NCBI GenBank assembly: GCA_027451165.1
Contig: DAIDJX010000080.1
Coordinates: 1-11,896, forward strand
Direction of reading: 5' to 3'
DNA length: 11,896 nt
From: Prolixibacteraceae bacterium
GTDB lineage: Bacteria; Bacteroidota; Bacteroidia; Bacteroidales; Prolixibacteraceae
Shown here: piece after piece, positions 1 to 7,264 of the stretch
How positions within the stretch are numbered: the stretch's first letter is position 1
Layout: each line of letters starts with the position of its first letter
Position numbers and translations under genes: made by a program
The notes under the pieces: model-generated
Databases searched by the model: none
Seen by the model: only the letters and a program-made list of their open reading frames with translations
Told to the model about the DNA's origin: nothing

Positions 1-1
1 G

Positions 2-1147
2 GTGAAAAGAACGAAACTGACCGGCATGGCCACTACATCCTGGGGAAATACCGGTGTGGTCATCTACGGGATTGATCCGGAGCAAGAACAACAGGTCACA
101 CACATCCACAGGGAGATGGTTCCGGGTGCAGGGACCTACCTGGAGGGACCATCTTCCGGAGAAATACTGATCAGCGATAAAACTGCTGAAATTCTGAAGC
201 TGAAACACTACATGATCACGGAGAAGGTGACAGCGCAGCTTCAGGAGCAGCGGGTTCCCGGTGAGGTACTGGAAAAGATTGCCTCGCTGAAGGATAAAAG
301 ATTCCGGTCGCCAAAGGAATTCAGGGAAGCACTGGAGAATATTCCGGATACAAAGGAGTTAAAGAAATATGTCTCCCTGATTATGAAGGAATCACTGGAT
401 TACCGGATCAGGAACAAAATCCAGCTGACCTTTTCGGATGAGCATGGGACGCCGGTCCAGGGGATTTTCAGGGTGTGCGGAATTTACAAAACCACCAACA
501 CCGGTTTCGACCAGGCAGCTGTTTTTGTGGGGGCTTCCGCTCTGGCTGACTTGTACGGCGGGAAAAAGGTACTGACCCATGAAATGGCAGTTTTACTGGA
601 TGATATCCAGGATGCCGTGGAGGTCAGGGATAAGCTGGCTGCACTTTCCCCCGGTAATTCGGTCCGGACCTGGAGGGAACTGGCACCGGATGTAGCCATG
701 GTGGAAGATTACATGGTACTCTATTATTTGATTTTCATCGGGATTATCCTGCTGGCCCTGGCTTTTGGTATCATCAACACCATGCTGATGGCGGTGATGG
801 AGCGGACCAGGGAACTGGGTATGCTGATGGCCATCGGGATGAACCGGAAGAGGGTATTCCGCATGATCATGCTGGAGACCATTTTCCTCACCACGGTGGG
901 CGCTGTGGCCGGAATGGCAGCCGGATGGCTGATCATACATATACTGGGAAGGACCGGCATTCACTTTTCCGGCTGGGGGGAAGGATATGAAGCCATCGGT
1001 TATGCTGCCCGTGTCTATCCGGAAGTGGGTCCCGATTTTTTCCTGCTGACCACCTTTATGGTCATTGTTACGGCGACAGTGTCCTCGCTCTGGCCGGCCA
1101 GGAAAGCCTTAAGCCTGAAACCGGTGGAAGCGCTGAGAACGGAATGA
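2..1147 (+). CDS. ABC transporter permease, FtsX/MacB type (5' end cut by window)
   Basis: Inner-membrane permease subunit of a MacB/LolCE-like ABC transporter, the type that moves lipoproteins, lipids or hydrophobic compounds through the envelope rather than importing solutes. The reading frame is open to the left edge, so the N-terminal membrane helix is missing and the GTG at 2 is probably internal. What is visible is the periplasmic domain (about residues 1-230) and then three membrane segments near 238-262, 289-315 and 343-363. The cytoplasmic loop between the first two carries the typical FtsX-domain sequence (NTMLMAVMERTRELGMLMAIG, shown here split: NTMLMAVMER then TRELGMLMAIG). The protein ends with the family's usual PARKALSLKPVEALR tail. 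An extra helical stretch lies at about 72-134 in the periplasmic domain. It is followed by its ATPase at 1311 after a repeat element. Family assignment is secure; the substrate is unknown. Confidence 0.9.
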   Translation: MKRTKLTGMATTSWGNTGVVIYGIDPEQEQQVTHIHREMVPGAGTYLEGPSSGEILISDKTAEILKLKHYMITEKVTAQLQEQRVPGEVLEKIASLKDKRFRSPKEFREALENIPDTKELKKYVSLIMKESLDYRIRNKIQLTFSDEHGTPVQGIFRVCGIYKTTNTGFDQAAVFVGASALADLYGGKKVLTHEMAVLLDDIQDAVEVRDKLAALSPGNSVRTWRELAPDVAMVEDYMVLYYLIFIGIILLALAFGIINTMLMAVMERTRELGMLMAIGMNRKRVFRMIMLETIFLTTVGAVAGMAAGWLIIHILGRTGIHFSGWGEGYEAIGYAARVYPEVGPDFFLLTTFMVIVTATVSSLWPARKALSLKPVEALRTE

Positions 1148-1151
1148 GATA

Positions 1152-1275
1152 ATTTCGGATTTCGGATGTGCGATTTCGGATTTACATGAATTTCGGAGGG
1201 CGGATTTGAGATTTCGGATTTACCTGCGGACCCTCCTGCCTTTCATTCCGAAATCGTACATCCGAAATCCGAAAT
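1152..1275. repeat. Palindromic intergenic repeat element with ATTTCGG units and 29-nt arms
   Basis: Nearly the whole gap between permease and ATPase is a palindrome. The left arm (1152-1180) is built from 7-nt units ATTTCGG, ATTTCGG, ATGTGCG, ATTTCGG; the right arm (1247-1275) is its reverse complement with one difference in 29 positions. In RNA that one difference becomes a G-U pair (G1169), so the stem would be fully paired with a loop of 66 nt. More degenerate units (around 1190-1197 and 1211-1218) fill part of the loop. There is no T-run after the right arm, so it does not look like an intrinsic terminator. It may be a small non-coding mobile or REP-like element and an mRNA processing site within the operon. 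Confidence 0.85.
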
Positions 1276-1310
1276 AAACAGATGAATTGAAAAACAAAAT
1301 ACAATCAGCT

Positions 1311-2009
1311 ATGAAGGTTCTGGAACTGAAAAACGTGAACAAAATCTATAATTCCTCGGAAGTGAAAGTTCATGCCGTGAATGAGGTGACACTTGATTTT
1401 CAGGCGGCTGAGTTTACCGCCATCGTTGGCCCCTCGGGTTCCGGTAAAACCACGCTCCTCAACCTGATCGGCGGACTGGACATGCCCACCTCGGGAGAGA
1501 TCATCATTGATGGGACCGATCTTTCCAGACTGAAACCATCGCAACTGATCGATTTCAGGTTGAACAACATCGGTTTTGTTTTTCAGTCGTATAACCTGAT
1601 TCCCGTGCTCACCGCAAAGGAGAATGTGGAATTTATCATGACTCTTCAAAAGTGGCCTCAGAAGGAAAAGCAGGAACGGACGCTGGAATTGCTGAATGGC
1701 GTCGGTTTGGGTGACCGGATGAACAGCCGTCCTTCAAAGTTGTCGGGGGGAGAGCAACAACGGGTGGCTGTGGCCCGGGCACTGGCCTCCCGGCCAAAAT
1801 TCGTTCTGGCCGACGAACCCACCGCTAACCTGGATTCCAAATCAGCCACAAAACTGCTGGAGATCATGGAGAAATTAAACCATGAGGAAAAAATCACCTT
1901 CATTTTCTCCACGCATGATCCCAGGGTGATGAAAATGGCCCACCGGGTGATCACCCTGGAAGACGGCAAGGTGGTCAGTGATGAGGTACGGGAAGAACCT
2001 TCCATTTAA
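1311..2009 (+). CDS. ABC transporter ATP-binding protein, LolD/MacB type
   Basis: ATPase that powers the permease encoded upstream; cytoplasmic, works as a dimer. All nucleotide-binding motifs are present (232 residues from the ATG at 1311): Walker A GPSGSGKTT at 40-48, Q-loop Q92, signature LSGGEQQR at 144-151, Walker B FVLADEPTANLD at 164-175 and the switch histidine H202. The length is that of LolD-type ATPases. I chose the ATG at 1311 because the protein then begins MKVLELKNVNKIY, the usual start of the family; an in-frame TTG at 1287 would add eight residues and sits just after the palindromic repeat. There is no clear Shine-Dalgarno sequence, as is usual in Bacteroidota. The outer-membrane protein gene follows after 8 bases, so the two are probably co-transcribed. 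Confidence 0.93.
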   Translation: MKVLELKNVNKIYNSSEVKVHAVNEVTLDFQAAEFTAIVGPSGSGKTTLLNLIGGLDMPTSGEIIIDGTDLSRLKPSQLIDFRLNNIGFVFQSYNLIPVLTAKENVEFIMTLQKWPQKEKQERTLELLNGVGLGDRMNSRPSKLSGGEQQRVAVARALASRPKFVLADEPTANLDSKSATKLLEIMEKLNHEEKITFIFSTHDPRVMKMAHRVITLEDGKVVSDEVREEPSI

Positions 2010-2017
2010 ATGCAAAA

Positions 2018-3169
2018 ATGAAAAGATACATCGTATTCCTGTTTTGCCTTTTGGTCTGGATGCCTGTAAAATTGTTTTCACAGAAGAATCCCGGTTTTTC
2101 CCTTACAGGCTATCTGACCACCATGCAAAGCTCCTTCTTCGATTCCCTCTCAGGGGCTTTTACCAATGAGAATCTCCTTCACAACCGGCTGAATTTCAAA
2201 TTTTACCCAAACAAGAACCTGACCCTGGCCCTGGAAATCAGGAACCGGTTCATAACCGGAGACCGGTTAAAGATGGGAAATTTCTTTACCGGCTTTTTCG
2301 ATAAAGATCCGGGTGTGGCGGATATGTCATGGAATCTCCTGGAAGAGCAGTCTTTTCTCCTGAATACCACGGTTGACCGCTTATGGGCGGACCTTCGCCT
2401 GAATAAGGTACAGCTGACCCTTGGCCGGCAACGGATCAACTGGGGTCAGGCGCTGGTCTGGAATCCTAATGATATTTTCAACGCTTACTCGTTTTTTGAT
2501 TTTGACTATGTGGAACGACCGGGAAGCGATGCCCTCCGGATCCAGTATTATCCCACCTTCTCTTCCACGCTGGAGCTGGCCATGAAAGCCAACCGGGAGG
2601 GGGAGGTCACCGCTGCCGGACTTTACCGTTTCAACCGACATGGATATGATATTCAGTTTCTGGCCGGCGTCGCCGACGGTCATGACCTGGTGGCCGGGGC
2701 CGGCTGGTCAGGACATTTGGGCAGCCTGGCCTTCCGGGGAGAGGGCAGCTGGTTTGACACGTTCCGGGGTGCCGGGAACAGAAAAGCCACGCTGCTGCTG
2801 ACTGCCGGCCTCGATAAGTCTTTTAAAAACAATTCCCTGGCCCAGCTTCAGCTGATGTATTGCAACAACCCCTTTGACCTGGATGACCTGACCAATCTGT
2901 ACTACAACCTGCTTTCCACACGCGATCTGGCCTATTCCCGGTTTTCGGCATTCGGGCAATATGTCTGGAAAGTGACCCCTTTGCTGAACCTGAGCCTGTC
3001 GGGGATGTGGTTCCCGGACCTGGATGGATGGTTTGCCGGCCCGTCACTCGATTATTCCCTGGGAGAGAATCTCGATTTTTCACTGATCGGCCAGCATTTT
3101 GAAATCCGTACAAGCAGCTATGAGACTATGCTGAACCTGGCCTTCCTGCGGGTCAGGTACAGTTTCTGA
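2018..3169 (+). CDS. Putative outer-membrane beta-barrel protein of the ABC operon
   Basis: A 383-residue exported protein. It has a Sec signal peptide (MKR, then a hydrophobic stretch to about residue 21, likely cut near LFS-QK) and no further membrane helices. The rest shows alternating polar/aromatic strands, many Gly, Asn, Tyr and Phe, and ends in Phe (RVRYSF), the usual end of outer-membrane barrels. A segment at 135-160 (LGRQRINWGQ, then WNPNDIFNAYSF) recalls the conserved region of porin-like and DUF1302-type barrels, but I only recognise this loosely. It starts 8 bases after the ATPase, so it likely forms the outer-membrane part of the same transport system, or receives its cargo. It is not a TolC-type protein, as the long helices are lacking. 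A specific function cannot be given. Confidence 0.75.
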   Translation: MKRYIVFLFCLLVWMPVKLFSQKNPGFSLTGYLTTMQSSFFDSLSGAFTNENLLHNRLNFKFYPNKNLTLALEIRNRFITGDRLKMGNFFTGFFDKDPGVADMSWNLLEEQSFLLNTTVDRLWADLRLNKVQLTLGRQRINWGQALVWNPNDIFNAYSFFDFDYVERPGSDALRIQYYPTFSSTLELAMKANREGEVTAAGLYRFNRHGYDIQFLAGVADGHDLVAGAGWSGHLGSLAFRGEGSWFDTFRGAGNRKATLLLTAGLDKSFKNNSLAQLQLMYCNNPFDLDDLTNLYYNLLSTRDLAYSRFSAFGQYVWKVTPLLNLSLSGMWFPDLDGWFAGPSLDYSLGENLDFSLIGQHFEIRTSSYETMLNLAFLRVRYSF

Positions 3170-3268
3170 TGTTTTATTGTTTAACTTTACGGCATCAAAT
3201 CGAAATTATGGAACCGGCTTCCTGAAAGCCTGATTTATTTCTGAAGATAACCTAAAAAACCATGGACC

Positions 3269-3778
3269 ATGAGACGCGTTCTGTTTTTACTTATCGCATT
3301 ACTTCTTCTGGCAGCGCCTGCCAGCCTGAAGGCCATCAGGGTGTGTCACGATTATACCTTTTACCGGGTATTCCGCACCGATCCTGATCCTCCGGGAGGA
3401 GCCATGTCAAAAAAATCTTCCTACCTGAGCGCAGACTCCCTGCGCAGGGTGCTGAAAAAGAACGGATACAACAGCTTTTCCGTGCTCAACTCCTACCAGC
3501 TGCCCAATTTTCCGAAGATCCTGAAACCGGGCTATGTGGTCATCGTTGAAGATGCCCATTCCGGATTTATCAATGAAAAAGCGAATGTGGACCATTTTCT
3601 GCAGCCTTCAAAAAGCATCGGTAAATATTTCAGTGTCAAGGAGGTGGAAGAAAAATACAAGGCTCCTCTGAAAGAAAATGAAAAAGGAGGTTTGTTCCTG
3701 AATGATACATGGAAGACATTTGTGGAGAGGAGATTTTCCCCGAACCCGATAGGAAAAATTGAAATTTGGAGAAAGTAA
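3269..3778 (+). CDS. Secreted protein of unknown function
   Basis: A 169-residue protein I do not recognise. It begins with a clear Sec signal peptide (MRR, then a Leu/Ala-rich core, likely cut after LKA at about 22), so it should be periplasmic or surface-located. There is no lipobox. The mature part has a single cysteine (C26), a helical piece at about 53-66 and a stretch at 85-101 (LKPGYVVIVEDAHSGFI) faintly like the 'GDVV...HvGi' part of NlpC/P60 domains. The catalytic Cys of such enzymes is not apparent, so I do not assign that function. It lies 55 bases before the GH127 gene on the same strand and may be co-transcribed with it. Confidence 0.7.
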   Translation: MRRVLFLLIALLLLAAPASLKAIRVCHDYTFYRVFRTDPDPPGGAMSKKSSYLSADSLRRVLKKNGYNSFSVLNSYQLPNFPKILKPGYVVIVEDAHSGFINEKANVDHFLQPSKSIGKYFSVKEVEEKYKAPLKENEKGGLFLNDTWKTFVERRFSPNPIGKIEIWRK

Positions 3779-3833
3779 AAACCTGCTGTCCGGAAAGTTA
3801 CCGTTCCGAATGTGCAGTACTAAATCATGAATT

Positions 3834-6200
3834 ATGAAGGGATTTTTTATAATTGCCTGCCTGATTTGCATGGCGTCACTCATTTCACCGGCCCAATCCT
3901 ATGTTCCTGAGCTGGCAAACAGTAAAATTCTGGTAAAGCCGGTCGCTCCGGTGAAAGCATATGCTTTTCCGCTAAAGGATGTCAGGCTGCTGACAGGCAC
4001 TCCCTTCAAAAATGCCATGGATAAGGATATGGCTTATCTGTTGGAGATTGAACCTGGACGGCTTTTATACCGTTTTTACCAGAATGCCGGATTACCCGTG
4101 AAAGGGGAAATTTACGGGGGCTGGGAAAAGGAAGGCCTCTCGGGGCATACCCTCGGGCATTATCTGTCGGCATGTGCCATGGCCTACGCTGCCACCGGGG
4201 ATACAGCCTTCCGCAACAGGGTTGATTTTATTGTTTCAGAACTTGCCATCTGCCAGAAAGCCCGGCATTCCGGCTATGTGGGGGCCATTCCAAATGAAGA
4301 TACCCTTTGGGCCAAAGTGTCGCGCGGGGAAATCAAATCAGGCGGTTTTGACCTGAACGGCGCCTGGTCGCCCTGGTACACGGTTCATAAAGTAATGGCC
4401 GGACTGACAGACGCCTGGTTCTATGCAGAGAACAAACAGGCCCTGGAGGTGGTAACGGGAATGGCTCAATGGACGGGAAACATCCTCCGGAACCTAACGG
4501 AAGACCAGCGCTTGAAAATGCTGCGCTGTGAGTATGGCGGGATGCAGGATGTGCTGGTCCAGTTGTATTCGCTGACCGGGGACAAGTCATTCCTCGATCT
4601 TTCCTATAAATTTGACGACGATTTTATTATGGGTGAACTGGCTAAGGGCAACGATCCCCTGGTCGGAAAACATTCCAACACCAATGTTCCGAAGGCCATC
4701 GGCGCAGCCCGTCGCTACGAACTGACGGGCAAAACAGAGGATCACCGGATTGCCTCCCTGTTCTGGGATATTGTGGCCAGGCACCATTCCTATGTTATCG
4801 GCGGCAACAGCAATTATGAATACCTGGGGGAACCTGACCACCTGAATGACCGCCTCAGCGACAATACCTGCGAGACCTGCAATACCTACAACATGCTCAA
4901 GCTCACCCGGCACCTGTTCGCCTGGGAGCCCGACAGCAAACTTTTTGATTTCTATGAACGGGCGTTGTACAACCACATTCTCTCTTCCCAGCATCCGGAA
5001 GACGGCATGATGTGCTATTTCACCCCCCTCCGGATGGGCACCAAAAAGGAGTTCAGCGATCGCTTCAATACCTTTACCTGCTGCGTGGGCAGCGGGATGG
5101 AAAACCATGTCAAATATGCCGAAGCCATTTACAGTGAGTCTGCCGCAGGCGATTTGTATGTCAATCTCTATATCCCTTCGGAATTGAACTGGAAGACCAG
5201 AAATGCTTCCATCAGGATGGAAACCGGCTTTCCCTACAATACACAGGTTGCTGTTACACTTAGCATTCAGGAGAGCCAGACTTTTTACCTGTTGCTCAGA
5301 CAGCCTGCCTGGACCAAAATAGGGATGGCCGTTTCTGTTAACGGGAAACAGATAGAAACTGAAGTGAATGCCTCCGGATATATTGCCATAAAACGGAAAT
5401 GGAAAAGCAACGACAGGGTTGAAGTCATGTTGCCCATGGGGCTGTACACAGAAGCGATGCCCGACAATCCCAACCGGGTGGCCTTTCTTTTCGGTCCTGT
5501 GGTTCTTGCGGCCAACCTGGGCGATAAAATGCCCGATCCGGTGATGGGCGTTCCGGTTTTGCTTACAGATAACCGCAGGATCAGTGACTGGCTGATTCCG
5601 GACGACTTCAGCCAGCTGAGGTTCCGGAGCAAAGGTACCGGTCAGCCTGAAGATATTATCCTGGAGCCGTTTTACACTTTGTACAACAAATATTACAGCG
5701 TCTATTTTGATTTCTTTACGCCGGAAGCCTGGACAGCCCGGAAAGCAGAATATGAGGCTGACAAACGTAAACAACAGCGGATTGAAACGCTTACCATCGA
5801 TAATTTCAGGATCGGAGAAATGCAACCGGAGCGCGACCATAACCTGAAAGCCACGGAGCGGTCGTATGTGGATGAGGCTTTGGGCAGAAAAGGCAGGGAA
5901 GCGAGACGTGACAACTATTTTACCTTTACCATGAAAGTCAATCCGGGTACAGAAAATGTACTGCTCCTTACCTATATTGGCGATGATAAAGACCGCAAAT
6001 TCGATATCCTGGTGGATGGAGTAAAGCTGTCCTATGTGGAATGGAACGGCGGAACCACCGGAAAATTTTATGATGTGGAATATGCGATACCGTCTGAAAT
6101 GATTGCCGGCAAAACTTTCGTAACTATTAAAATAGATGCGTCCCACGGAAAAACTGCCGGCCGGATTTTTGGTGCCAGGATGCTCCGGGGCAAATTGTAA
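3834..6200 (+). CDS. Secreted GH127 beta-L-arabinofuranosidase-like glycoside hydrolase
   Basis: A 788-residue exported enzyme of glycoside hydrolase family 127 (formerly DUF1680), which removes beta-L-arabinofuranose or related sugars from plant glycoproteins or pectin. The signal peptide covers about residues 1-22 (cut after SPAQS). The (alpha/alpha)6 catalytic domain spans roughly 40-440, with the family's GGW and GHxLGHYLSA motifs at 95-112. The zinc/cysteine centre known from HypBA1 is seen as E347 and C349 (CETC) plus C416-C417 (TCC); one of the latter is the expected nucleophile. E333 in LGEP matches the acid/base glutamate. A beta-sandwich part follows (about 445-560), then extra C-terminal domains to 788, as in long Bacteroidota members. 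No SusC/SusD pair, sensor or other glycosidase is in view, so the substrate cannot be read from context. The gene converges on cysK with 25 bases between the stops. Confidence 0.92.
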   Translation: MKGFFIIACLICMASLISPAQSYVPELANSKILVKPVAPVKAYAFPLKDVRLLTGTPFKNAMDKDMAYLLEIEPGRLLYRFYQNAGLPVKGEIYGGWEKEGLSGHTLGHYLSACAMAYAATGDTAFRNRVDFIVSELAICQKARHSGYVGAIPNEDTLWAKVSRGEIKSGGFDLNGAWSPWYTVHKVMAGLTDAWFYAENKQALEVVTGMAQWTGNILRNLTEDQRLKMLRCEYGGMQDVLVQLYSLTGDKSFLDLSYKFDDDFIMGELAKGNDPLVGKHSNTNVPKAIGAARRYELTGKTEDHRIASLFWDIVARHHSYVIGGNSNYEYLGEPDHLNDRLSDNTCETCNTYNMLKLTRHLFAWEPDSKLFDFYERALYNHILSSQHPEDGMMCYFTPLRMGTKKEFSDRFNTFTCCVGSGMENHVKYAEAIYSESAAGDLYVNLYIPSELNWKTRNASIRMETGFPYNTQVAVTLSIQESQTFYLLLRQPAWTKIGMAVSVNGKQIETEVNASGYIAIKRKWKSNDRVEVMLPMGLYTEAMPDNPNRVAFLFGPVVLAANLGDKMPDPVMGVPVLLTDNRRISDWLIPDDFSQLRFRSKGTGQPEDIILEPFYTLYNKYYSVYFDFFTPEAWTARKAEYEADKRKQQRIETLTIDNFRIGEMQPERDHNLKATERSYVDEALGRKGREARRDNYFTFTMKVNPGTENVLLLTYIGDDKDRKFDILVDGVKLSYVEWNGGTTGKFYDVEYAIPSEMIAGKTFVTIKIDASHGKTAGRIFGARMLRGKL

Positions 6201-6225
6201 CTGTAATGGTTTTCAGGAAGCCATC

Positions 6226-7137
6226 TCAGAACAGGCCTTCCAAAGAGAGGTACCGTTCACCGGTATCGTAACAGAAGGTGAGAATTCTTGAACCTTTTGG
6301 TAGTTCGTGAAGTTTCTTGCCGACAGCAGCCAGAGAAGCTCCTGAGGAAATACCGCAAAGCAGTCCTTCTCCCCTGGCTGCTCTTTTTGCAAAATCATAG
6401 GCATCCTCTTTGGACACCGTAATTACACCATCTAAAAGAGAAGTATTCATAATGGAGGGAATAAAGCCTGCGCCAATACCCTGAATCGGGTGGGGGCCGG
6501 GATTGCCTCCGCTCAGCACCGGGGAGAGTTCAGGTTCCACCGCAAATACTTTCAGCGAGGGAAAGTGAGTTTTCAATATTTCCGTAACCCCGGTGATATG
6601 TCCGCCTGTTCCAACCCCGGTGATGAGGTAATCCAGGCCGTCCGGAAAGTCATTGATGATTTCCAGTGCTGTGGTGCGCCGGTGTATGTCGACATTGGAG
6701 GGATTGTCAAACTGCATGGGCATCCACGAATCCTGAATTTCAGACAGAAGCTCCCTGGCTTTTTCGATGGCTCCTTTCATCCCCTTTTCCCGGGGGGTGA
6801 GGACAAATTCTGCGCCATAAGCGCTCATCAGTTTTCTTCGCTCCACCGACATCGACTCAGGCATTACCAGGATCAGCTGGTATCCTTTGACGGCAGCCAC
6901 CATTGCCAGGCCAATGCCCGTATTCCCGGAAGTAGGTTCGACGATGGTGCTTCCCGGTTTCAGTAATCCCTTTTCTTCAGCATCAGTCACCATGGCCAAT
7001 GCAATGCGGTACTTGATACTTCCTCCGGGATTGGCCCGTTCCAGCTTGATCCAAACCTCGTATGCCGGGTCAAACAACCTGTTGAGGCGGAGATGTGGGG
7101 TATTCCCGATGGTCTCCAGAATATTTTTTGCTTTCAT
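6226..7137 (-). CDS. cysK: Cysteine synthase (O-acetylserine sulfhydrylase), PLP-dependent
   Basis: Makes L-cysteine from O-acetylserine and sulfide; cytoplasmic, PLP enzyme of fold type II, 303 residues, a normal length. The PLP lysine is K42 in NPGGSIKYRIA, the substrate loop is TSGNTG at 69-74, the phosphate-binding loop GTGGH at 176-180 and the ring-nitrogen serine lies in GISSGA at 262-267. The protein ends with the usual DTGERYLS...LF motif. Many relatives have SVKDR around the lysine; here the Asp is Tyr (Y43), a position that also varies elsewhere (Cys in E. coli CysK), so the enzyme should be active. CysM or cystathionine beta-synthase-type activity cannot be ruled out from sequence alone. 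It is transcribed alone, divergent from the helicase gene. Confidence 0.93.
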   Translation of the reverse strand: MKAKNILETIGNTPHLRLNRLFDPAYEVWIKLERANPGGSIKYRIALAMVTDAEEKGLLKPGSTIVEPTSGNTGIGLAMVAAVKGYQLILVMPESMSVERRKLMSAYGAEFVLTPREKGMKGAIEKARELLSEIQDSWMPMQFDNPSNVDIHRRTTALEIINDFPDGLDYLITGVGTGGHITGVTEILKTHFPSLKVFAVEPELSPVLSGGNPGPHPIQGIGAGFIPSIMNTSLLDGVITVSKEDAYDFAKRAARGEGLLCGISSGASLAAVGKKLHELPKGSRILTFCYDTGERYLSLEGLF

Positions 7138-7181
7138 ACAGAATTTCCTTTTTTCCTTTCAGATAAACACTTAACCGGCGA

Positions 7182-7189
7182 TAAAGTTA
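7182..7189 (-). promoter_or_regulatory. Possible -7 element for cysK
   Basis: On the minus strand the sequence TAACTTTA lies 45 bases before the cysK start and differs from the Bacteroidota consensus TAnnTTTG at the last base. No convincing -33 TTTG is seen at the right distance. Low confidence. Confidence 0.25.
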
Positions 7190-7239
7190 ATATTTACCAC
7201 GCATTTCTTATTCGCTAACGATAAATCAGATATAAATAC

Positions 7240-7248
7240 TATCTTTGC
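7240..7248 (+). promoter_or_regulatory. Bacteroidota-type -7 promoter element for the helicase gene
   Basis: TATCTTTGC matches the Bacteroidota primary-sigma -7 consensus TAnnTTTG in every fixed position. It lies 16 bases before the ATG at 7265, so the mRNA would have a very short leader of about 10 nt. A clear -33 TTTG is not present at the expected spacing; the nearest candidate (TTCG at 7211-7214) is too far upstream. Confidence 0.5.
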
Positions 7249-7264
7249 AGCCTTATATTATTTA

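Noticed and set aside
1152..1275. Intrinsic terminator after the permease
   Set aside because: The stem is strong but has a 66-nt loop and is not followed by a T-run on the plus strand; the ATPase of the same system lies directly downstream.
3182..3189. TAACTTTA as a promoter for the 3269 gene
   Set aside because: Last base deviates from TAnnTTTG, no -33 box at a suitable distance, and the start codon is about 80 bases away.
3216..3230. Possible terminator between the barrel gene and the secreted protein gene (GGCTT-CCTGA-AAGCC)
   Set aside because: Only a 5-bp stem and no real T-run; too weak to call.
4587..6146. 519-residue open frame antisense to the GH127 gene
   Set aside because: It lies wholly inside a gene with full family motifs, has no recognisable domain, and is the usual mirror effect of codon bias. 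The shorter antisense frames elsewhere are dismissed for the same reason.
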